A stretch of 5,650 nt of DNA from DATECU01 sp035286745. Its GTDB lineage: Bacteria; Acidobacteriota; Vicinamibacteria; Fen-336. Shown piece by piece: positions 1 to 5,621 of the stretch. Where the stretch lies: contig DATECU010000055.1 in NCBI GenBank assembly GCA_035286745.1, positions 1 to 5,650 of the forward strand, given 5' to 3'. The translations under genes and the position numbers were made by a program. Below the pieces are notes generated by a model. That model was not told the DNA's origin, did no database searches, and worked only from the letters and a program-made list of their open reading frames with translations. Within the stretch, counting starts at the first letter, position 1. Each line of letters opens with the position of its first letter.

Positions 1-588
1 GGGAGCCAGTGTGAGCGCCAGGGAGACCCCGCCGGGACTTGTGGCGGTATGGCTATCCGAGAGCATCACCAGGACCGCCGGGCTGCCTTCCAAGGCGCGT
101 TGGAGCCGGATCCAGGTAGCCGCGGGGAGGCGGCGGATCTCGGCTGCGGGGAGCCCGGCCAGATCGAGCACCAGGAGCTCGAAGAGGCCGGAGCCGAGAA
201 GGGTGCCCAAGGCGGAGAGGGCCCCCGGCAGCCCGCGAAGCTTCGAGGTTCCGCGAAGCCACAGGAGGCGCGAGAGGTCGACGCCGGATTCCACCGCCGA
301 GGTGGGATCGAAGCCGTCGCCGGCATCCACCCAGGCCGCCAGGACCCCGGTCCCGGTGGCGCGGGCCAAGAGGGAAACCACCAGGCCCGTACGACCGGAG
401 GAAAGAGGGCCGTGGACCTCGGAAAGCTGGCCCCGTGGGAAACCGCCCCCCAGCAGGCCATCCACCGAGTCGATGCCGGTGGGGAGAAGGTCGAGCCGGC
501 GGTCCTCGCCGCGGAGCGGGAGGCCATCCTTGACCAGACGCCGGGCCCGCAGCAGGTCCTCGAGAGCGGCTTTGAGGGGGGATGCCAT
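1..588 (-). CDS. RecA-fold ATPase-like protein, ImuA-like (3' end outside window)
   Basis: Only the first 196 codons are present; the frame stays open to base 1, so the C-terminus lies outside. The ATG at 586-588 is the first possible start, because an in-frame TAG lies at 604-606 with no alternative start between; no strong Shine-Dalgarno is seen. The protein reads like the RecA core: TGIDSVDGLLGGG (residues 37-49), a P-loop-like GPLSSGRTG (60-68), WVDAGDGFDP (86-95, matching the RecA segment that carries the catalytic Glu) and a Walker B-like LLVLDLAG near residues 142-149. Two key residues differ from RecA: the P-loop Lys is Arg66, and the catalytic Glu position is Gly90. This fits a RecA paralogue such as ImuA, which works with ImuB and DnaE2 in damage-induced mutagenesis, rather than a strand-exchange recombinase. 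The ImuA assignment is inference from resemblance; the partner genes are not visible. Confidence 0.75.
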   Translation of the reverse strand, partial: MASPLKAALEDLLRARRLVKDGLPLRGEDRRLDLLPTGIDSVDGLLGGGFPRGQLSEVHGPLSSGRTGLVVSLLARATGTGVLAAWVDAGDGFDPTSAVESGVDLSRLLWLRGTSKLRGLPGALSALGTLLGSGLFELLVLDLAGLPAAEIRRLPAATWIRLQRALEGSPAVLVMLSDSHTATSPGGVSLALTLAP

Positions 589-606
589 TTCGCTTTTTCT
601 TCGCTA

Positions 607-635
607 ATGCTGGCGCAGCCGGATCTGGATGTCAA
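607..635 (-). promoter_or_regulatory. Possible promoter for the RecA-like gene
   Basis: On the minus strand a perfect TTGACA (630-635) is followed after 17 bp by CAGCAT (607-612), which matches only half of the -10 consensus. Transcription would start near 600 and leave a leader of about 12 nt before the ATG at 588. The good -35 and correct spacing support it; the poor -10 weakens it. I found no convincing LexA-type operator, although ImuA-type cassettes are commonly SOS-controlled. Confidence 0.25.
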
Positions 636-805
636 CCGCCATTGGGGCTTGGGGTCCTGGGGTCCCACATGGGGTTCCTCGAAGCCCCGGGAGTGTGGTA
701 CGCTTATTGACTCCCCGTGGCCCCGGGTCAAAAGACCGGCGCCTACCCCGCCCGCGGGTCCTGGAGGGCTTTCGAGGTTTGGGGTATCGAGGAGAAACCC
801 CGGAG

Positions 806-810
806 AGGAG
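806..810 (+). promoter_or_regulatory. Shine-Dalgarno that decides the TTG start of the NYN gene
   Basis: GAGAGGAG ends at 810, and its AGGAG core sits 5 nt before the in-frame TTG at 816-818. The upstream ATG at 717, which opens the same frame, would add 33 residues that do not resemble the NYN family and has no comparable site before it. Confidence 0.7.
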
Positions 811-815
811 CTTCA

Positions 816-2027
816 TTGGCTGCACACCATCAGGACGAGCAACGGCTCGCCCTGTTCATCGACTTTGAGAACATCGCCATCGGCGTTCGCGACGCCCACT
901 ACCGCAAGTTCGACATCAATCTGGTCCTGGAGCGCCTGCTCGACAAGGGCAAGCTCCTGGTCAAGAAGGCTTACGCCGACTGGAGCCGCTACTCCGACTA
1001 CAAGCGCAGCTTCCACGAAGCAGCCATCGAGCTGATCGAGGTGCCCCAGAAGTCGGTGGGGGGCAAGAACTCGGCGGACATCCGTTTGGTGGTGGACGCC
1101 ATGGACATGTCCTTCCAGAAGGAGCACATCAACTGCTTCGTGGTGGCTTCGGGGGACTCCGACTTCTCGCCGCTGGTCAGCAAGCTCAAGGAAAACAACA
1201 AGTACGTGATCGGCCTGGGGGTGAAAAACTCGACCTCCGACCTGCTGATCGAGAACTGCGACGAGTTCATCTTCTACGAGGACCTGGTCCGCGGCCAGCA
1301 GCGGCCGCTGCCGCAGATCGCCAACGTCCCCGAGAAGGTCCAGGAGTGCTTCGCGCTGCTGGTGGATTCGGTGCTGGCCCTGCAGCGCGAGAACAAGGAC
1401 ACCCTGTGGGGCTCCATGGTCAAGGAGACCATGAAGCGCAAGAAGCCCTCCTTCAACGAGACCTACTACGGGTTCCGCACCTTCAGCCACTTGCTCGAAG
1501 ATGCTCAGCGCCGGGGCATCGTGGTCCTGCTTCGCGACCAGAAGTCGGGGAGCTACATCGTGGAGGACCTGGGCTCGGTCTCGGTGGCGGTCTCGGGCAC
1601 GACTTCGCGCAGCGAAGCCCCGGCCCCGCCCCCCGCGCCCGCTCCTGCATCGACTAACGATGGTTCCGGCGCTGTCGCCCAGGCGGCGGAGGCGGCTGAG
1701 GGCACCAACGGCTCCCGCCGGCCCCGGCGGCGGCGGGGACGGGGACGGGGACGGGCGATGCCCGGAACCACCGGACCCGCTGAAGCCGGCGCCTCGGACG
1801 AGGCTGCGGAGTTCGACGAGGCCGGGAGCGAGGAGGACGGGGGCGAAGGCCTGGAAGACGAGGCGAGCCCCGGCGCCGCCTTGTCGGCGGGCCCGGAGAA
1901 CGAGTCGCTTCCGACCGACTCTGCGTCGGAGCCGGCGCCCGAGGCCAACGGGACCAAGGCCGAACCCGAACGGGGGTCGTTCTCGCTCTTCTCCTGGATT
2001 CGGGGCGGCGGCTCGAAAGAAGGTTAG
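816..2027 (+). CDS. NYN domain RNase-like protein with OST-HTH/LOTUS-type domain and Arg/Gly-rich tail
   Basis: A 403-residue protein starting at TTG. Residues 10-157 form an NYN (PIN-like) domain: it opens with LALFIDFEN (Asp16), continues with SADIRLVVDAMD (Asp88, Asp94) and has the SGDSDFSPLV signature (Asp114, Asp116). These acidic residues form the metal site in NYN/PIN ribonucleases, so nuclease activity on RNA is plausible. Residues about 173-252 resemble an OST-HTH/LOTUS winged-helix domain (LLVDSVLALQ, then TYYGFRTFSHLLEDA and a GSYIVEDL end), an arrangement common in bacterial LabA-like and eukaryotic MARF1/Limkain-type proteins. The tail from 253 is low complexity: Pro/Ala-rich, an Arg/Gly patch (301-313), then strongly acidic, then a hydrophobic GSFSLFSWIRGG end. 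The gene stands alone, divergent from the RecA-like gene and convergent with the GTPase gene, whose stop is 21 bp away. Family placement is confident; the RNA substrate is unknown. Confidence 0.9.
   Translation: MAAHHQDEQRLALFIDFENIAIGVRDAHYRKFDINLVLERLLDKGKLLVKKAYADWSRYSDYKRSFHEAAIELIEVPQKSVGGKNSADIRLVVDAMDMSFQKEHINCFVVASGDSDFSPLVSKLKENNKYVIGLGVKNSTSDLLIENCDEFIFYEDLVRGQQRPLPQIANVPEKVQECFALLVDSVLALQRENKDTLWGSMVKETMKRKKPSFNETYYGFRTFSHLLEDAQRRGIVVLLRDQKSGSYIVEDLGSVSVAVSGTTSRSEAPAPPPAPAPASTNDGSGAVAQAAEAAEGTNGSRRPRRRRGRGRGRAMPGTTGPAEAGASDEAAEFDEAGSEEDGGEGLEDEASPGAALSAGPENESLPTDSASEPAPEANGTKAEPERGSFSLFSWIRGGGSKEG
1735..1752 (+). repeat. Triplicated GGGGAC hexamer inside the NYN gene
   Basis: Three perfect tandem GGGGAC units follow a short CGG run and encode the alternating Gly-Arg part of the Arg/Gly patch. 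Because the unit is six bases, gain or loss of copies would keep the frame and change only the number of Gly-Arg pairs. Confidence 0.85.
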
Positions 2028-2048
2028 GCGGCGCCTCGCTGGTCGCGG

Positions 2049-4109
2049 CTAGGCCGGCAGCAGCGTGAGCGTGAAGAAGCTGCGGCCGGCCTCGCTCTCC
2101 ACCAGCAGGCGACCCGAGTTGATCTCGGCGATGCGCTGAGCCAGAGCCAGGCGCAGGTCGGAGCTGGGTGAGACTTCCGGGGTCGGCGCTGCGTCACGGG
2201 CGAGGCGTAGCTTCACCAGGCCGCCCTCGGAGCGGGCCTGGACGAGGAGCGGCCCGGAGCCGCCCAGCTCCCGCAGATACTCGATCAGAGTCAGGATCCC
2301 CAACCGAAGCAGCGCCGGATCGCCCAACACGGCCGGGATGGCCCGCTCCACATCCACCTGGAGCCCACCCGCATCGAGACCGGCCACCAGCTCGCCGATG
2401 TCCACGTTCTCCTTCTGCGCCTCGCCCCGATTCAGGGTCAAAAGCGCCCGGGCCGTGGACAGAGCATCGGCAAGGCAGGGGGCCAGGGTGCCGAACTCGG
2501 GCAGCAGGGGCCCCGGAATGTCGGGGTGTTGGCGGAGAGCCCCAATGCGGTCGCGCAGGGCCAGGATCGACGTCAGGACCTCCTGGACCGCGCGCACCGC
2601 CGCGGTGCCTACCAGCGCCGTTTGGCGCACCTTTTCCGCTTCCCGGGTGGCGTCTCGGGTCGCCATCAGCTCCAGCGGCGCCGCCAGGCCCAGGGCCATG
2701 AACCCGAGGTGGGTCAGGGTCTCGGGGCGAGCGACCACGTCGTCGGGGCCGTAGTAGAGCAGGGCCAGGCCCTGCAGGCCTCGGGGGGTCCGGATCGGCG
2801 CTGAGGCCAGCGCAGCAAAGGGCGGGTCGACGGCGGAGAGCGCCTCCCCCAGGTCCAGGGAGTCGGCAGCCAAGTGAACCCTGGGCTCTTGCTCACTCAG
2901 AAAGCGCTCCAGGACGTGACGTACGCCGCCACGCAGCTTGAGCAACGGGTCCTCGGTGAAACCTCGGGCCGCGCCCAGACGGAAGCTGCGGCCGGCCGCG
3001 GTCAGCAGGATAGAGCCGTGACTGGCACCGCCGGCCTCCGCTACCGCGTTCACCACTCGCCGCAGGACTGCGTCCGGCGGCTGCCCTTGAATCAGGTCCT
3101 CCCCGGCCCGGAGCACCGCCTGCACGTCGTCGAGGAGCCGGCGGGCCTGATCCCGCTCTTCCCGCATCTCGGCCAGGTCGGCGGACAGGGCGGAGGAGGC
3201 CTGAGCGTAGGATTCGACCAGGGTCTCGTTGGCGCGTGCGCTAGGCCCCGAGGAAGCCAGGCGCACCGCGTCCTCGGGCAAGGAGATCCGCACCGTGCGC
3301 CGGCCGGGGGCCAGTTCCTCTTCGGTTCGCGGGGGCCGAGGGGCAACCGGGGGCTCCGGCTCCGTCGCGAGCGGAGCCGGAGCCGCGACCTCCGCAGCGG
3401 GAAGCGGCACCGGCGGCGCAGGTGGCGGCGGCTCGGGTGCCAGCGACAGCTTGCCGAAGACCCCGAGCATGGTCTGCTTCACCCACTGTGCAAGCGGCTG
3501 TCCCTTGGCCACGTCGATGATCTGGTAGCGGGCCACCAGGTCCTGCATGGTGGCGGTGAGAATGGAGGCGAAGGTCTCCAGGACCCCTTCGCCTCGAACC
3601 GCAACCGCAGAGACCGCGTGGACCTTGCGAGCATTCAGGGTCCGGTCCATGAAGGGAATGGGCGTGACTTCGGGCAGGTCGCGCTTGTTGTACTGGAGCA
3701 CCAGAGGCAGCGAGGCCGGGTCCAGTTGGTGGGCCAGCAGGTTTTGGGTCATCTCTCGAAAGCTGGCCACGTTCTCTTCCCAGCGATCGGCGGCGGAGTT
3801 GGCCACGAAGACCAGGGAGTCGGCCCCCTTCAGCACCAGGCGCCGGGTGGCTGCGTACATGGCCTGGCCCGGCACCGCCAGCACCTGGAGCCGCAAGTCG
3901 AAACCGCGGAAGCCGGCGGCCCGGATCGGCAAGAGATCGAAGAGGATGGTGCGGTCCTGGGCGGAGTTGATGGAGACCATCTCGCCGCGGCGCTCAGCGG
4001 CGGCGTTTTCGTGCAAGACCTGGATGTTGGTGGTCTTGCCCCCCAGCGGAGGACCGTAGTAGACGATCTTGATCTTGATAGTCCGCTGTCGGTGATTGAG
4101 CTCGACCAT
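2049..4109 (-). CDS. MglA-like GTPase fused to GAF-like and degenerate histidine-kinase domains
   Basis: A 686-residue multidomain protein with no signal peptide or membrane segment, so cytoplasmic. Residues 1-200 are a MglA/Ras-like GTPase: P-loop GPPLGGKTT (19-27), switch-region segment QDRTILFDLLP (51-61), VPGQ in place of DxxG (79-82, as in the MglA family), NKRD (141-144) and a G5-like SAV (167-169). A Pro/Ala-rich linker spans about 224-262. Residues 305-340 are predicted coiled coil, and about 345-480 resemble a GAF sensor domain. The last 200 residues align with a histidine kinase core but lack key residues: in GTAAVRAVQEVLTSI (501-515) Gln509 takes the place of the phosphorylated His; in DPALLRLGILTLIEYLRE (597-614) Tyr611 takes the place of the N-box Asn; and the glycine-rich DxGxG and GLGL motifs are absent, though the terminal GRLLVESEAG strand-turn is kept. 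I infer a GTP-switched signalling scaffold. AGGGG lies 4 nt before the ATG. The gene follows the HTH gene by 15 bp. Confidence 0.9.
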   Translation of the reverse strand: MVELNHRQRTIKIKIVYYGPPLGGKTTNIQVLHENAAAERRGEMVSINSAQDRTILFDLLPIRAAGFRGFDLRLQVLAVPGQAMYAATRRLVLKGADSLVFVANSAADRWEENVASFREMTQNLLAHQLDPASLPLVLQYNKRDLPEVTPIPFMDRTLNARKVHAVSAVAVRGEGVLETFASILTATMQDLVARYQIIDVAKGQPLAQWVKQTMLGVFGKLSLAPEPPPPAPPVPLPAAEVAAPAPLATEPEPPVAPRPPRTEEELAPGRRTVRISLPEDAVRLASSGPSARANETLVESYAQASSALSADLAEMREERDQARRLLDDVQAVLRAGEDLIQGQPPDAVLRRVVNAVAEAGGASHGSILLTAAGRSFRLGAARGFTEDPLLKLRGGVRHVLERFLSEQEPRVHLAADSLDLGEALSAVDPPFAALASAPIRTPRGLQGLALLYYGPDDVVARPETLTHLGFMALGLAAPLELMATRDATREAEKVRQTALVGTAAVRAVQEVLTSILALRDRIGALRQHPDIPGPLLPEFGTLAPCLADALSTARALLTLNRGEAQKENVDIGELVAGLDAGGLQVDVERAIPAVLGDPALLRLGILTLIEYLRELGGSGPLLVQARSEGGLVKLRLARDAAPTPEVSPSSDLRLALAQRIAEINSGRLLVESEAGRSFFTLTLLPA

Positions 4110-4121
4110 CGGACCCCTGTG

Positions 4122-4135
4122 CGCTTAACGCTTAA
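4122..4135. repeat. Perfect tandem CGCTTAA heptamer at the HTH stop codon
   Basis: Two adjacent copies of CGCTTAA (4122-4128 and 4129-4135). On the minus strand one copy encodes the last residues of the HTH protein and the other supplies its TAA stop, so the duplication shapes the junction with the GTPase gene. Two short copies could be chance. Confidence 0.6.
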
Positions 4136-4598
4136 CCCGACTCCCCCGGCGGCGGGTTCCACGGCGCCCCCCCTGGCGGCGAACGCCGGCTGGAGCCTTC
4201 TTGGTCTGACGCTTGCCGAGGGTGAGCAGCCGGGCCACGCTGTCGGGGCGAGGCACCGAGGCCCCGCGCTCCCAGCCGAAGATGGAGCCCGGGCTCACCC
4301 CGAGAAGGCGGGCGAACTTGACGCGGGAGAGACCCAACCGGGCGCGCAGCGCGCGGATTTCCACCGGGGGCAGGCTGGGGGTGGCCGACGTCCTTCGCCG
4401 GCTGCGGCTTCGAGTCGCTAGGCGTGCCAGCTTCCGCTCGACCTTGGCCAGGCCCTTTTCGCGATCCCGGGCTTCGAGCCTCAGGGTCTGGATGCGCCGC
4501 TCCACCCGGCGCAGCGACTTGAGAGCCGTGCGCACTTCGCGCGCCGCCAGACGGCGAACCTCGTGCCTCAGAGCCGAGGCCAAACTGGGCTTTCTCAT
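4125..4598 (-). CDS. Coiled-coil plus XRE-type HTH DNA-binding protein with basic tail
   Basis: A 157-residue, very basic protein. Residues 8-60 are a charged heptad-like helix, probably a coiled coil that dimerises. Residues 79-127 are an XRE/Cro-type helix-turn-helix: IRALRARLGLSRVKFARLLG (81-100) then VSPGSIFGWERG, with the typical trp-glu of the recognition helix region at 109-110 and a following PRPDSVARLLTLG. Residues 128-157 are Lys/Arg-rich and disordered-looking, likely adding non-specific nucleic-acid binding. The ATG at 4596-4598 is preferred to one 14 codons upstream because GGGGGAG lies 8 nt before it and MRKPSL is a typical beginning for such proteins. The gene is 15 bp upstream of the GTPase fusion and probably shares its transcript, so it may regulate that operon or be the output of the GTPase. 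The family (HTH with N-terminal helix) is common; the target is unknown. Confidence 0.85.
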   Translation of the reverse strand: MRKPSLASALRHEVRRLAAREVRTALKSLRRVERRIQTLRLEARDREKGLAKVERKLARLATRSRSRRRTSATPSLPPVEIRALRARLGLSRVKFARLLGVSPGSIFGWERGASVPRPDSVARLLTLGKRQTKKAPAGVRRQGGRRGTRRRGSRVKR

Positions 4599-4606
4599 GT
4601 TGCACG

Positions 4607-4613
4607 CTCCCCC
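4607..4613 (-). promoter_or_regulatory. Shine-Dalgarno deciding the HTH start
   Basis: On the minus strand GGGGGAG sits 8 nt before the ATG at 4598. No equivalent site precedes the in-frame ATG at 4640. Confidence 0.65.
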
Positions 4614-4670
4614 AAGCAAGACCAACGAGCTGCAGACCATTCCGCAGCTTGGTTGAGAACGGGATGTTTG

Positions 4671-4699
4671 AGGCTAACCCGAACCGTCTCGGGATTCAA
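4671..4699 (-). promoter_or_regulatory. Possible promoter for the HTH-GTPase operon
   Basis: Minus-strand TTGAAT (4694-4699), a 17-bp spacer, then TAGCCT (4671-4676). Both boxes are partial matches to sigma70-type consensus with ideal spacing. It would give a leader of about 65 nt. The operon could instead be read through from the tRNA gene, since no clear terminator separates them. Confidence 0.3.
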
Positions 4700-4708
4700 A
4701 TCGGAATC
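4693..4708. repeat. Short inverted repeat GATTC-N6-GAATC over the putative -35 box
   Basis: GATTC (4693-4697) and GAATC (4704-4708) are perfect inverted half-sites with 6 bp between. The left half overlaps the candidate -35 box upstream of the HTH gene, where an autoregulatory operator would be expected. With only 5-bp arms, chance is a real alternative. Confidence 0.3.
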
Positions 4709-4737
4709 TGAAGAGAGCTTGGAGGGGAAGGGGGGGT

Positions 4738-4812
4738 TGGTAGCGCTACGGGGATTCGAACCCCGGTTTGATGGCTGAGAACCATCCGTCCTAACCCCTA
4801 GACGATAGCGCC
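4738..4812 (-). tRNA. tRNA-Glu (anticodon CTC), CCA encoded
   Basis: All arms fold by eye. The 7-bp acceptor stem is GGCGCTA with TAGCGCT (4806-4812 and 4742-4748; the first pair is G-U). The D-arm reads GTCTAGGGGTTAGGAC. The anticodon stem GATGG/CCATC encloses the loop TTCTCAG, giving anticodon CTC, which reads the Glu codon GAG. A 4-nt variable region follows, then the T-arm CGGGG-TTCGAAT-CCCCG. The discriminator is A (4741) and CCA is encoded at 4738-4740. Mature length is 72 nt plus CCA. The tRNA is intact and not flanked by an integrase gene or a visible partial copy. Confidence 0.97.
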
Positions 4813-4819
4813 GCCCGGC

Positions 4820-4847
4820 AGTATAGCAAGGGGTCTCGGCTTGTCAA
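4820..4847 (-). promoter_or_regulatory. Promoter of tRNA-Glu
   Basis: Minus-strand TTGACA (4842-4847), a 16-bp spacer, then TATACT (4820-4825). This is a perfect -35 and a five-of-six -10, by far the best sigma70-type promoter in the window. Only 7 nt separate the -10 from the mature tRNA 5' end at 4812, so transcription should start at or within a base or so of the mature end. Confidence 0.85.
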
Positions 4848-4878
4848 TCCGCGAGCTCGGACAGCGCCGGCAGGGCTC

Positions 4879-4974
4879 CAGTCGACAGTCCACAGGGCAG
4901 AAGGCGGGCCAGGAGTGACCGACTCCGGAGCCGATTGGACCCCTGTCGACTGTCGACTACTACCGACTGTAGAC
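4879..4974. repeat. Inverted heptad-repeat cluster (GTCGACA / TGTCGAC)
   Basis: Left arm 4880-4897 and right arm 4941-4958 are reverse complements at 17 of 18 positions, separated by 43 bp. The arms are built from 7-base units: GTCGACA and GTCCACA on the left; TGTCGAC, TGTCGAC, then after a TAC interruption TACCGAC and TGTAGAC on the right (4944-4974). The enclosed spacer holds an imperfect palindrome around CTCCGGAG (4923-4930). The cluster lies between the tRNA-Glu promoter and the stop of the DUF1579 gene. It resembles short tandem intergenic repeats or a small hairpin element; there is no T-run to make it a standard terminator. Confidence 0.8.
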
Positions 4975-5012
4975 TCCCGATCGCTCGCTGGCGCGGGCCC
5001 GCGGGTTCCCGA

Positions 5013-5621
5013 CTACGGCTTGGGCGGGGCCGGCGGTGGGGTCGGGCTGAACGGGGCCGCCACCGACTCCATGACCGGCTGCCAGGAGCCGTCAGGAGCC
5101 TGGGCGCGGGCGCTCAGGACCAGCTTGCCGTCGTCCTTCTTGGCCACCAGGAACTGCTCCTTGATCTTCTGACCTTGAAAGGCGTACTCGGTCGTGAAGG
5201 TGAAGCTGCCGTCCTCGGCCACCTGTCCGGTGTAGTGAGTGGCCAGTCCCATGTTGTCGAACCAGCTCATTCGATAGGTCTTGCTCTCGCTGTCGTAGCC
5301 CAGGAAGCCCCGAGCCTCGACCCGACCGGCGGGGGTGTTGGCGGCATAGGTCATGGTGAGGTGGTGATCGCCCAGCAGCCAGGTGACCTTGCTGCGGCCC
5401 TTGCCGGGGCCGGCAGGACCGAATGGGGTCGCCTGGTAGGTCTCCTCGTGAACCCAGTCGCCCAGCATGAAGGCGAGCTTCTGCAACTCGGGGGCGGGCT
5501 TGGGGAGCGCCGGCGGCGCCGGAGTCGCTGCGGGAACCGGGGAAGCGGGAGGAGCGGCGGGAGCCTGAGCGAAGGCAGGGACCGCGGCAGAGAGGGCGAG
5601 AACGACGAGTGGCTTGAACAT
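5013..5621 (-). CDS. Secreted DUF1579 family protein
   Basis: A 202-residue protein. Residues 1-18 are a signal peptide (FKPLVVLALSAAVPAFA, predicted cleavage AFA|QA after Ala18; no lipobox Cys), so it is exported, probably to the periplasm. A Pro/Ala-rich linker (19-45) leads to a DUF1579-type domain from about 46 to 190: the LGDW motif (53-56), WLLGDHHLTM (81-90), ARGFLGYD (103-110) followed by YRMSWFDNMG (116-125), then alternating beta strands ending in the ESVA region. This lipocalin-like beta-rich family has no established biochemical role. The last ten residues are again Pro-rich. The ATG at 5619-5621 has GAGG 7 nt upstream; the promoter is mostly outside the window. It is transcribed toward the tRNA gene but separated from it by about 200 bp with a repeat cluster, so it is probably a separate unit. 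Confidence 0.88.
   Translation of the reverse strand: MFKPLVVLALSAAVPAFAQAPAAPPASPVPAATPAPPALPKPAPELQKLAFMLGDWVHEETYQATPFGPAGPGKGRSKVTWLLGDHHLTMTYAANTPAGRVEARGFLGYDSESKTYRMSWFDNMGLATHYTGQVAEDGSFTFTTEYAFQGQKIKEQFLVAKKDDGKLVLSARAQAPDGSWQPVMESVAAPFSPTPPPAPPKP

Noticed and set aside
644..688. GGGGCTT ... AAGCCCC inverted repeat and GGGTCC-like direct repeats in the divergent intergenic region
   Set aside because: Seven-base arms 31 nt apart in a G-run-rich stretch are easily explained by composition; no regulator family site was recognised.
66..731. A 221-codon minus-strand frame over the RecA-like gene
   Set aside because: Pro/Ser/Trp-rich; the other minus-strand frame carries the RecA-like motifs and is the real one.
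717..815. ATG at 717 as the start of the NYN protein
   Set aside because: The added 33 residues do not resemble the family, and the TTG at 816 has a strong AGGAG 5 nt upstream just before the domain begins.
49..1035. A 328-codon plus-strand frame spanning the RecA-like gene and the start of the NYN gene
   Set aside because: It overlaps both real genes in the wrong frame and crosses the intergenic region; its translation has no recognisable pattern.
813..1490. A 225-codon minus-strand frame opposite the NYN gene
   Set aside because: Val/Leu/His-rich shadow of a gene with intact NYN catalytic motifs; no ribosome binding site or family resemblance.
2874..4421. A 515-codon open frame on the plus strand opposite the GTPase and HTH genes
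   Set aside because: It lies antisense to two genes with clear domain motifs; its translation is low-complexity Gly/Gln/His/Val-rich with no family resemblance, as expected from high-GC shadow frames.
4678..4693. Hairpin CCCGA-N6-TCGGG after the tRNA gene, considered as its terminator
   Set aside because: Only 5 bp of stem and no T-run; it also falls inside the spacer of the candidate HTH promoter.
4738..4974. tRNA-Glu plus repeat cluster as an integration site of a mobile element
   Set aside because: The tRNA is intact, no partial copy of its 3' end is repeated in the window, and no integrase or phage gene is present.
4992..5003. 12-bp perfect palindrome CGCGGGCCCGCG 9 bp after the DUF1579 stop, considered as a terminator
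   Set aside because: No T-run follows in the transcribed direction and a loop-free G/C palindrome is not unusual in this composition.
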